Assembly (NCBI GenBank): GCA_010279815.1
Contig: QEOQ01000274.1
Coordinates: 593,686 to 657,685 of the forward strand
DNA: 64,000 nucleotides
DNA from: Brachionus plicatilis
Lineage: Eukaryota > Rotifera > Eurotatoria > Ploima > Brachionidae
Direction: 5' to 3'
Shown piece after piece: positions 10,381 through 19,455 of the stretch. The notes beneath the pieces were generated by a model, which ran no database searches, was not told the origin of the DNA, and saw nothing but the letters and a program-made list of their open reading frames with translations. A program made the position numbers and the translations under genes. Numbering within the stretch: the stretch's first letter is position 1; the number at the start of each line of letters is the position of its first letter.

Positions 10381-12516
10381 CCCAGTCAACCCAAAAGTAA
10401 TGAAAAATCAATGATTCTTTAAAGAATCATTATAAAATCATTGAAAAATTAATGATTTTATAAAGAAATTTTGAGGAAAAATATTATTAAAGAAATTTTT
10501 CTTTAAAAATCATTACAAAATCATCTAAATTTTGTGCAAAAAAATCATTAGAGATATTTTCCTTAGAAAATCATTATAAAATCATCAAAATTTTTAACAT
10601 TTAATGAGGAAACTTTTTGCAAAAAAATTATTGGAGAAATTTTCCTTAGAAATCATTACAAAATCATCTAAATTTTGTGCAAAAAATTATTAGAGATTTT
10701 TTTCCTTAGAAAATCATTACTTTTTCAGTATGATTCAATTTTCTGATAATTATAGAGAAAAAAATTGTTTTAAACTTTATTTATATTTAGAAGATAAAAT
10801 GATATATTATTAATTTATTTGTTTATCTATAACTAGCTAATTTTTTTTTAGATCAATGTTGATGTTGATCCAAGATTCAATTAAATAATTTAAATTAGGT
10901 ATTTTTAAAAATTCAATCTTTCTTTTTAAGTTAACTTAAAGCTGGATATGTTATTAAACAAAAGGTATTTGTTTATTTGCGAGGAACGAGCTAATTAAAC
11001 AAACGTGAATGTGTATACATAATCGATTACTGAACTATTTGAGAAAAATTATTGACGAAGTTCGTCAATAGACAATACACATGAGAAGAAGAAATCAATC
11101 TTATTTATATTAATTGATAGTAGATTTTATAACAAAATAAACTTTACTTAATTGCAAATAATAATCTTAATTTGAAAATTGCAGTTGTTATTAATATTAT
11201 GAATCTTGCAATTGCTCTTTAATCATACACTACTTTAAACTACTTATCTTGAATATTTTAATAGTAGTTTAACGGCTTGTTACTCGCAAATATAAAGTTC
11301 TGCTTCTCTACCTAGTTTCTTTTCCATATAGCTATCTTCGTTTAAGATTAAATTATTAACTTAATTTTTCAATTAAATTTTTGATTTAATCCTTATCCAT
11401 CAAAGAAATAACAAGCAAGGTTAAAGATTAGAATAGGTCAATTTTAACCCATGCATGAATTTTGCATTTATTGCATTTAATACATAAGAGAGCATTAATA
11501 AAATTGCTTAAACGGACGACGGAGACGGATTAGGGTTAAAATCAAGGGGCGTGGTAAGTTCATGCAAACAATTACATGTTTTTCATATTTTGAAAAAAAG
11601 AAAGAAATTTTAGCCAATTAAAAGAATGAGTTGTAAAAATACGTTAATTTTTACTTTGATATTATAGATTCAGATCGATATTTAATTCAGGACAAGTTTG
11701 TTTTTATTTTTTAATTATTTTGGCTAAAATGAAAAATAGATCAAAAATAGAGCCGTGTTCTAGATATTAGTAGATGTTCCAAACCTTTTTAATGCTTTTC
11801 AATTTTTTTTAGATATCCGAGTGTATTCAAAGCCTGATTTCTTCACTAATAATAAGCAGAATTAACAACTAAAATCAGTAAATTAATTGGTTAAATACAC
11901 AATTATCATACTTTAATTGATTATCTAGATTTTTAGATTTTCACAAAATAGGCTTATAGCCCAAAGCACTCGATAGTTTAGCAATTTAGTCACCATTTAA
12001 CCATTATCTATTAGCGCGGGAATAGACACTTGGTATTTTAAAAAAACATTAGTATTTGAAAATAATATTTTATTATTACTCAACAATAACCTATAATTTA
12101 CTTTGAATTAATTAAATATTTTCATCTTTTTCTAAAAATTTATTTTCTATTTTTTGTTTTTTATTTTATGCAACGCCAGAATGGGCGTAAATTGAATCAA
12201 ATAAACAGAAAACTACAAGAATGAAATTAAAAAAAAGAAATTTATCCTAATTTATCTTTAAAAAGTCCCTGAATATAAATAAAAAATAAATAATATTTTA
12301 TACAAAACCCTTTATAAAATGTTCATAAAAATCTTAAAAGGTACCTTCAATAAAAAAATTGAAAAAAAATAAAAATTTTTACATGATGATTTATAGATGA
12401 TTTTTTAATGATTCTTTAATGAAATCTTAATGAAATTGAGTCCAATATCTTTAAAGAATCATTACAAATTTTCCTCATGAAATCTTTAAAGAATCATTAA
12501 ATTTGGGTTGACTGGG
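10381..12516. mobile_element. nested DNA element, CCCAGTCAACCC ends, 2-bp duplication
   Basis: The unit begins CCCAGTCAACCCAAA and ends with the inverse (TTTGGGTTGACTGGG). The uninterrupted right terminal repeat of the host Merlin element shows the empty site, reading ATTGATCACC where the left copy reads ATTG-element-TGATCACC; the duplication is therefore TG. Close to both ends the motif AATGATTCTTTAAAGA is repeated, and the left part (10400-10720) is a series of degenerate direct repeats built on AAAATCATTA. No coding frame was found, so it is non-autonomous. Short duplication and subterminal repeats recall CACTA-type elements, but the end sequence is not one I can assign. It inserted after the Merlin element. 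Confidence 0.75.
10976..11290. mobile_element. MITE with TTTGCGAG ends and TA duplication
   Basis: Left end TTTGCGAGGAACGAGC and right end GCTTGTTACTCGCAAA are imperfect inverted copies, flanked by TA on both sides (10974-10975, 11291-11292), as in Tc1/mariner-type insertions. The 315-bp unit has no coding capacity. It sits inside the CCCAGTCAACCC element, making three nested layers. A shorter relative is at 23667-23886. Confidence 0.6.
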
Positions 12517-12789
12517 TGATCACCAAATCGATGATCACACAATATGTGATCAAATGATTGATCACGAGAATTTAAACTACGATCACTAAAAAAAATTTAC
12601 TGATCACGCTTGAATCTCAAACTTATAATATATATTGATCATCAAAATAAAAAATTTTCTCATCAACTTTTCTTGATAAAATGATGTCACATTAATATTG
12701 CAATATAAATTATATGTGCTTCAGTTTTGAAATCTTTTTTATCTTTTTTATTCTTACGCTTACTAAGCTTTAAAATTGTAATATATAAA

Positions 12790-14424
12790 ATGAATGAATG
12801 TCTTGAATCAAATAATAAAAAATGAATATTGAAAGATTTAAAACTTTTTGAGAAAATAGCTAAGATTGGCTTAATTAAAAACGATCAGAAATGCTCTAAA
12901 ACTTTCTGGAAATTTGGTACAGTAATGAATTTGAAGCAAAGAAAAAGATCTCCTAATGCCAAGAATGCCATTATTTCATGGCGATGTAGTTCATGTGGAA
13001 CATTTAAATCAATCTTTGAGGACTCGTTTTTTTCATTGTTTAAAAAGCCGATTCGTATAATTTTGGCTGTCATTCGATCTTGGGCTGCCGAGTTGACAGT
13101 TTCAAAGACAGTTGATTCAATTCTTCTCCACTTTGATCACAATTTAAACAGAGAAACAGTTTCGTCAATTTTCTTCCAAATGCGACAGCTTTGTTCGCTG
13201 TCTTTAGACAAAAAAAACTTAAAACTTGGCGGACAAGGCAAGATAGTTGAAATTGATGAATCCTTGTACGCCAAAGTAAAGCACTGGAAGGGTGAGAATT
13301 TATTTAAAAAAAATAAAATATTAATTATTAAAACTTCTTAAAAAAACAAGGGAAAGATCTTATTAGGCCACAAGTTTGGACGTTTGGTCTAGTACAAAGA
13401 AAAGATTCCTCGACGAATGGGTTATGTTATTTCACAGGAGTTCCAAACCGGGAAGCCGAGACATTGTTAGAAATTATTTATGATAAATGTCTAACCGGCA
13501 CTAATGTCTACTCGGATTGCTGGGCTTCTTATGCTAAAATCTCAAAACTAAAAGAATTTAAGCATCAAACGGTAAATCATTCATATAACTTTTTGGATCC
13601 GGACACAGGGACATGTACAAATAGAATTGAGAGTCTCTGGAACGCTTCCAAGCATAAATTTAAGGATATGCGAGGTTGCAACAGAACATACATTCAATCC
13701 TATTTGGACGAGTTTGTGTGGCGATTTAATAATGGCGTAAATGGTAATAGAACTAAAGCATATGAACTTATTTTGGAAGTTGTTGCATATTTTTATAAAC
13801 CAGGAAATAAGTTAGTATTACTTTGAGTTTTGAAATTAGTTAAAATTCGTTAATATTTAAAGGTTTGAATCACTAGAGAAACTTTTTGCTGATGTTAATG
13901 GTGACCCTAGCGAGGAAGCAAAGGTGCATTTTGTTGTTGATGATGACGATGATGATGACGACTCTCAGTCTATTGGCTCTGACGTTAAATCGCTTTTTGG
14001 GTCTTTGATAGCCTCAGATAATGATTTAACTGATGAAGAGTTTGCTAAAAGTGAAGTGCCAGAAAATGAAAAAGGTTCTGATTTATCTGACGACGAGCCA
14101 CTTGCTCGCACTGATTCAACGTCTGTTACAGAAAATGACCTAAATTCGAAAGAGACTGGAGTTGACTCAACTGAAGAAGATGAGGACGAAGAAATTAATT
14201 CAATTAGCAAAAATTTGAATGAAATGAGATTTTTAAATATTAAAGAAAAATTAAACGAATATCGTAAGCTAGCTTTAGAGCCTCATGTCGCTTCGGATGA
14301 GGCTAAAGAGCAAGGAGCAGCAGATTTGAGCAAGCATACGAATCCGGTCTCATGCCCAATATGCAAGGCTTTGATGAAGAATGAACGCGGTGTCAAATTC
14401 CATATTGCTAAAAAACACAGTTAA
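12790..14424 (+). CDS. Merlin (IS1595/ISXO2-like) transposase with acidic tail and C2H2 finger
   Basis: Exons 12790-13291, 13351-13810 and 13863-14424 join in frame across 59-bp and 52-bp introns. The catalytic core has VEIDES (first Asp), NVYSDCWASY (second Asp) and TNRIESLWNASKHKF (Glu), the DDE order of IS1595-type transposases; a CxxC pair (WRCSSCGTF) precedes it. Exon 3 adds a long Asp/Glu-rich linker, with a run of eight Asp at its start, and ends with a finger CPICKALM...FHIAKKH (C-x2-C-x12-H-x4-H). The upstream ATG at 12790 is in frame but is followed by a TGA at 12823-12825, so either the first codons are dead, translation starts elsewhere, or the copy is recently inactivated. The rest of the frame is intact. 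It should act on the terminal repeats of the surrounding element. Confidence 0.85.
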
Positions 14425-14845
14425 ATTTCATGTTAATTTTTTTTCTGTATAAAACTTTATTAATGCGACAATATTAATGTGACATCTTTTTATCAAGAAA
14501 AGTTAATGGGAAAACTTTATATTTTAATGATCAATATATATTATAAATATTGCCACTATATTCTTACGTCTTTGATCACATATATAAAAACTTTGATCAC
14601 ATAAATAAAAACATTGATCACAAAAGTTTTTTCCTTAATTTTACTTTTTATATTTTTGATCACATATTGTGTGATCATCGATTTGGTGATCAATCTTGTT
14701 CACAAAACCAGCATTATTAAAATGATCACATTTTTGGTGATCAAGTGATCACATATTGGACAAGACCCAAGTTACAAATATTTAGTATAATTTACAAGAT
14801 AATATTGACGAAAATATAATTGACAAAAAAACTTATTGACATTTC

Positions 14846-15178
14846 GGCATCGTGAAATTTCATACAAAACTTACAATACAAAAATTAAAAAATTTTATAA
14901 CTTTTGTTCTAAATGTCAAAAACTTGTTTTGTAAATGAAACAAAGTGAAACAACTGTTGTTTCACCTTCTGCATAAGTCTGCAAAATTGCACCCTATTTA
15001 AAACTATTAAAAATAAAGGCGAATTTATTTGCACAGGTTTTGCAGACTTCTGCAGAAGGTGAAACAACAGTTGTTGCACTTTGTTTCATTTACAAAACAA
15101 GTTTTTGACATTTAGAACAAAAGTTATAAAATTTTTTAATTTTTGTATTGGAAGTTTTTTATGAAATTTCACAATGGC
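14846..15178. mobile_element. fold-back MITE, GGCATCGTG family, 9-bp duplication
   Basis: The ends read GGCATCGTGAAATTTCAT and, inverted, GCCATTGTGAAATTTCAT. The 9-bp flank TGACATTTC occurs on both sides (14837-14845 and 15179-15187). The whole 333 bp is a near-palindrome with long arms (for example AACAAGTTTTTGACATTTAGAA on one arm is mirrored on the other) around a short centre at about 15000. No coding capacity. A close copy is at 31968-32305 and shorter ones at 48553 and 61583. Confidence 0.8.
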
Positions 15179-15242
15179 TGACATTTCTCTAAATTAATTG
15201 ACGCTTTCTCTCCCTGCCTTTTATTAATTTTTAATTTGTTCT

Positions 15243-15353
15243 GTTAATAGTAAAGACAACTTTTTTAAGAGTAATTGTTAAATTTACTCGTTATTTTTGT
15301 TAATTCAGCTTTTTCAATTTTAATTGTTATAAACTCTTGACCACTACTCTTGG
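15243..15353 (+). repeat. short inverted repeat arm (partner 16655-16765)
   Basis: These 111 bp are the near-perfect reverse complement of 16655-16765 (coordinate sum constant at 32008). It abuts and overlaps by three bases (GGG/TGG microhomology) the long arm that begins at 15351, so a template switch or inversion junction lies at about 15351-15353. Confidence 0.8.
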
Positions 15354-15709
15354 GTTCTAAAAGCTTGGACTTGGCAATTATTAGTTACAGGGACTCGTTG
15401 TCGGGCAACGAACGTTTCTATCCAAGTTTTAATTGTGCTATTAGAAAATCAAATGATAAATGCTCCAGAGAATGTCCTAATTTACTCAAGTATAATTTGT
15501 ACTTTATTAAATATGTGAACGAAAAATTGATGCCAGCATGGAATGGATTTCACACATGTTCGAAGAATCAGACCACAAGGTTTGTTTTGAAACGTAATCC
15601 AAGCATTAGGATTTGTCAAGTATACCTGAATGATTCTTTTTGTAGAAAATCGAGCTATTTTTCAATATTTTTTTGGATTTTGGTTAAAATTTTTATTTTT
15701 TCCAAGTAA
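15351..15709 (+). pseudogene. inverted copy of the 3' end of the membrane-protein gene
   Basis: The frame from GSKSLDLAIISYRDS to the terminal FIFSK stop reproduces the last 119 codons of the gene at 18244-19455, lying on the opposite strand. It starts exactly where the long inverted repeat starts, so it has lost all five membrane segments and the upstream ectodomain. No promoter or new first exon is visible, so it is a truncated gene copy. Confidence 0.85.
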
Positions 15710-16282
15710 AATTATTAAATAAATTTTTTTTTTACTTTATAAAATAATTATCACTGAGGTCCCGGAATTATTAGTTAAAAATTTAAAGTTGTACAATTAA
15801 AATTCTTCTTAATTTTAAGCAAAACTCAGTAGATTTAATTATCAATATTTTTTTATTTTGTTAAATTTCATCGCTATTTTTTGATTTTTTTCAAAAATTT
15901 TTGTTGTTCAATTAAAATATTATTAAAATATGTTAAATAGAAAAATTGCTGATTAATAATGTTAATTAAAGTACAATAGCCGAATTATTAAAATCATTCA
16001 TAACAAAAAAAAAATAACATCAGATTTATTAGTAAGTCATCCATTTTTTAAATTTATTGATTTTTGATTTTTAAAAAAAATTATTGATTTTGAAAATGAT
16101 GATAAAATGTAAGTTGATATTGAACCTGAAAATAACATAAATTATTGAATTTTTATCATCATTTTCAAAATCAATAATTTTTTTTACTAGTTAGAGGACG
16201 GATAAATTTAGACTTTGGTGGCATAATAATAATATTTAATGGGATTGGTTTCAACATTTAGTTCAAATATTTCAAAAATTGG

Positions 16283-16579
16283 GCAAAATGTAATTTATTG
16301 TACATTTTTACATTTTTGAGAGAAGAAAAAAAAATCTCAAAATCAAAAAATCTAAAAAAAATTTCATTCTAGAAAATTAATAATAAATTCGAAATTAATT
16401 AAAAGGGTTTTTCAAAAAATTATCCTTGGTTTTTACATTTAAATTTTTCTAAAACTCCTTTTTAAGTAATTGCGAAATTATTATTACTTTTCTTGAATGA
16501 AAATTTTTTTAGATTGTTTGATTTTGAGATTTTTTTTTCTTCTCTCAAAAATGTAAAAATGTACAATAAATTACATTTT
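16283..16579. repeat. 297-bp fold-back unit, copy 1
   Basis: The ends GGGCAAAATGTAATTTATTG and the inverse of it near 16579 flank a near-perfect palindrome containing TCTCAAAATC and GAGAGAAGAAA on both arms. The same unit, inverted, is at 17374-17672 as part of the right long arm. It resembles a MITE; I cannot separate its target duplication from the surrounding inverted repeat. Confidence 0.65.
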
Positions 16580-16654
16580 ATATAAAATATTTTCTTTAAT
16601 ATGTCTTCGATGGTATTAGTTCCATAAAGAATAAAGCCAAATTTTGACATTGTT

Positions 16655-16765
16655 CCAAGAGTAGTGGTCAAGAGTTTATAACAATTAAAATTGAAAAAGC
16701 TGAATTAACAAAAATAACGAGTAAATTTAACTATTACTCTTAAAAAAGTTGTCTTTACTATTAAC
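16655..16765 (-). repeat. short inverted repeat arm (partner 15243-15353)
   Basis: Mirror copy of 15243-15353 located in the spacer of the large inverted repeat. Just before it, on the minus strand, 16580-16654 reads GTMSKFGFILYGTN, faintly like the end of a proprotein convertase P domain. Confidence 0.75.
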
Positions 16766-16769
16766 CCTA

Positions 16770-17207
16770 ACCCTTATTCTAATTTTTGTCTTTATTCTAA
16801 GAGTAAAAGTTAAATAAAATGTTAGATTTAATAGCCTAAAAAAACTTTAAAATACTTTGGTGTAAATTGATTTTGCTGTACATTTTTTATGTACCCCCAA
16901 ATAGTTTTAATTCGTCCTAGTAACCAAACATTTTTTGTTTGGTCAAAATAACACTTTTGCTGTTCCGCAATATTACTCAAAAATATCGCAACTAGTTCAA
17001 ATAAGGAACAACTAATGTAATTACTGTACAGCAAAATCAATTAACACCAAAAAAACGTGGTTGAAAAAGTCTACCTCGGGACGAAAATGGCAAAATTTTT
17101 AGACGAAATAATCAATAAATGTTTTTATTCAGTTTTTTAGGCAATTAAATCCAATTTTTTATTTAATTTTTACTCTTAGAATAAAGACAAAAATTAGAAT
17201 AATGGTT
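16770..17207. repeat. fold-back element in the centre of the inverted duplication
   Basis: The arms at 16770-16840 and 17135-17207 are imperfect inverse copies (TCTTTATTCTAAGAGTAAAA and its complement), and inner arms at 16861-16881 and 17025-17045 share TGATTTTGCTGTAC. The 438-bp unit can form a cruciform. Probably a MITE; no clear target duplication. Confidence 0.55.
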
Positions 17208-17373
17208 AATTTTAATTTTTTTTTATTTTCGAATTTAACTTTAAAATTTTTTAAGCTTATCTTATAAGCATGAAGTCTCATTGAACATTTCATGTCAAAT
17301 TGAGTATGCATTGCTGCACTTTTATGTGATTGAACTTCTATAGCATTAATAAATTATATTGACAATTTTTGGC

Positions 17374-18602
17374 AAAATGTAATTTATTGTACATTTTTAC
17401 ATTTTTGAGAGAAGAAAAAAAAATCTCAAAATCAAACAATCTAAAAAAATTTTCATTCAAGAAAAGTAATAATAATTTCGCAATTACTTAAAAAGGAGTT
17501 TTAGAAAAATTTAAATGTAAAAACCAAGGATAATTTTTTGAAAAACCCTTTTAATTAATTTCGAATTTATTATTAATTTTCTAGAATGAAATTTTTTTTA
17601 GATTTTTTGATTTTGAGATTTTTTTTTCTTCTCTCAAAAATGTAAAAATGTACAATAAATTACATTTTGCCCAATTTTTGAAATATTTGAACTAAATGTT
17701 GAAACCAATCCCATTAAATATTATTATTATGCCACCAAAGTCTAAATTTATCCGTCCTCTAACTAGTAAAAAAAATTATTGATTTTGAAAATGATGATAA
17801 AAATTCAATAATTTATGTTATTTTCAGGTTCAATATCAACTTACATTTTATCATCATTTTCAAAATCAATAATTTTTTTTAAAAATCAAAAATCAATAAA
17901 TTTAAAAAATGGATGACTTACTAATAAATCTGATGTTATTTTTTTTTTGTTATGAATGATTTTAATAATTCGGCTATTGTACTTTAATTAACATTATTAA
18001 TCAGCAATTTTTCTATTTAACATATTTTAATAATATTTTAATTGAACAACAAAAATTTTTGAAAAAAATCAAAAAATAGCGATGAAATTTAACAAAATAA
18101 AAAAATATTGATAATTAAATCTACTGAGTTTTGCTTAAAATTAAGAAGAATTTTAATTGTACAACTTTAAATTTTTAACTAATAATTCCGGGACCTCAGT
18201 GATAATTATTTTATAAAGTAAAAAAAAAATTTATTTAATAATTTTACTTGGAAAAAATAAAAATTTTAACCAAAATCCAAAAAAATATTGAAAAATAGCT
18301 CGATTTTCTACAAAAAGAATCATTCAGGTATACTTGACAAATCCTAATGCTTGGATTACGTTTCAAAACAAACCTTGTGGTCTGATTCTTCGAACATGTG
18401 TGAAATCCATTCCATGCTGGCATCAATTTTTCGTTCACATATTTAATAAAGTACAAATTATACTTGAGTAAATTAGGACATTCTCTGGAGCATTTATCAT
18501 TTGATTTTCTAATAGCACAATTAAAACTTGGATAGAAACGTTCGTTGCCCGACAACGAGTCCCTGTAACTAATAATTGCCAAGTCCAAGCTTTTAGAACC
18601 CA
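17374..18602 (-). repeat. long inverted repeat, right arm (partner 15351-16579)
   Basis: Right arm of the 1229-bp inverted duplication. It overlaps the 3' end of the membrane-protein gene, so this arm is probably the original and the left arm the copy: here the coding frame continues uninterrupted past the breakpoint at 18602, whereas at 15351 it stops abruptly. Confidence 0.9.
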
Positions 18603-19455
18603 CACAGTCGAGCAAAAACTTTCTATTCTCATCGTCACACTTAATTGAAAAGCTGTATCCAAACAATGAAGTACAGTTGGGAAAGTTGCTGGTCTGGTCG
18701 CATTGACTGGCTAAAAATTTTGAATTCTCAACCACTTTTGAATACTGTACCAATTTTCTGAACTTAAATGAATCATCCATCTTATACTCCATTCTTTCTA
18801 TTTGATTTATTTCTTTGTCATTGAACAAACCGATGGATACATCTTCTAGCCTTTGGTCAATTGGATTTATGCGGACCAGCAGTCCGATATTAATTAAAAA
18901 AGACAAAATTAAGACGACAGAAAAAAGGCCAAAGTAGACAAAGTAGCTTACTTTGAAGTAAAGCTGGCGAAATTTTTTTTTTATTCGCACTAAATTGAGG
19001 AGGCGAAAGTGAGGACTCAAAATTAAAGGTATGAAAAAAAAGTTAAATACCACTCGAGTGATTAAGTAGCCAAGGTTTTGTCTGAAACAAGTGATTACCA
19101 AATAGAAGAGGATTTCTTTAGTTGGATAGAGGAAAAAGGTCGACAATGAATGAATGATGACAAAGTCTTGGAAGTCTTCTTTGACCAAAACAAGAAATAA
19201 AATACCAATTAGCAGTAGAGCGTATAGTGAAGCAATGCATGTGTATGCGATTGTTAAATCATTGTAGTATCCGGTTTGGTCGAACTGGATGAACGCGATG
19301 GAGGCGTCTGATTGCACTTGGAACAAGCTAACTATGTCCAGTATGATTGCGATTACTTGGAGTACGACTGAGAATATTAAATTGAAAAAGAGGGCTACTT
19401 TGAGCTTGTCGGCTTTGTTAAGGAACCGTTTGAACTCTGAATATTTTCTCGGCAT
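18244..19455 (-). CDS. multi-pass membrane protein with Cys-rich C-terminal ectodomain, unknown family
   Basis: A single 403-codon frame starts at 19455. Five hydrophobic segments can be seen at about residues 20-45, 67-91, 98-125, 130-150 and 172-198. They are followed by a roughly 170-residue hydrophilic region with many cysteines (CDQTSNFPNC, CDDENRKF, CAIRKSNDKC, CSRECPNLL, CSKNQTT) and candidate N-glycosylation sites, probably extracellular or luminal. Near the end a 66-bp stretch has a GT at its start and TTTGTAG at its end; its length is a multiple of three, so it may be an intron or be retained. The last residues form another hydrophobic segment (FSIFFWILVKIFIF). I do not recognise the family; the expression and real start are untested. 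Its 3' third is duplicated in inverted orientation at 15351-15709. Confidence 0.7.
   Translation of the reverse strand: MPRKYSEFKRFLNKADKLKVALFFNLIFSVVLQVIAIILDIVSLFQVQSDASIAFIQFDQTGYYNDLTIAYTCIASLYALLLIGILFLVLVKEDFQDFVIIHSLSTFFLYPTKEILFYLVITCFRQNLGYLITRVVFNFFFIPLILSPHFRLLNLVRIKKKFRQLYFKVSYFVYFGLFSVVLILSFLINIGLLVRINPIDQRLEDVSIGLFNDKEINQIERMEYKMDDSFKFRKLVQYSKVVENSKFLASQCDQTSNFPNCTSLFGYSFSIKCDDENRKFLLDCVGSKSLDLAIISYRDSLSGNERFYPSFNCAIRKSNDKCSRECPNLLKYNLYFIKYVNEKLMPAWNGFHTCSKNQTTRFVLKRNPSIRICQVYLNDSFCRKSSYFSIFFWILVKIFIFSK

Larger units (their letters stand above)
10303..14768 (+). mobile_element. Merlin-superfamily DNA transposon, nearly complete
   Basis: Both ends are inverted copies beginning GGGTCTTGTCCAATATGTG, and the flanks are identical 8-bp target duplications AAGTTACA (10295-10302 and 14769-14776). 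Merlin elements typically make 8-9 bp duplications and have ends starting GG. Outer and inner terminal sequence together gives inverted repeats of almost 300 bp (10303-10380 plus 12517 to about 12704 on the left; about 14470-14768 on the right), packed with the subterminal motif TGATCA, probably transposase binding sites. The left repeat is split by a second element at 10381-12516. Inside is a three-exon IS1595-like transposase (12790-14424). A shattered relative lies at 41147-43115. Confidence 0.9.
15351..16579 (+). repeat. long inverted repeat, left arm (partner 17374-18602)
   Basis: This 1229-bp arm is the near-identical reverse complement of 17374-18602; paired coordinates always sum to 33953, so there are no net insertions. 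It contains a copy of the 3' end of the membrane-protein gene at 18244-19455, its downstream sequence, a small hairpin around 16070-16190, and a 297-bp fold-back element. The arms are separated by 794 bp (16580-17373). High identity points to recent duplication. Confidence 0.9.

Noticed and set aside
12885..13073. Minus-strand frame inside the Merlin transposase
   Set aside because: Shadow of the coding exon on the other strand; no motif.
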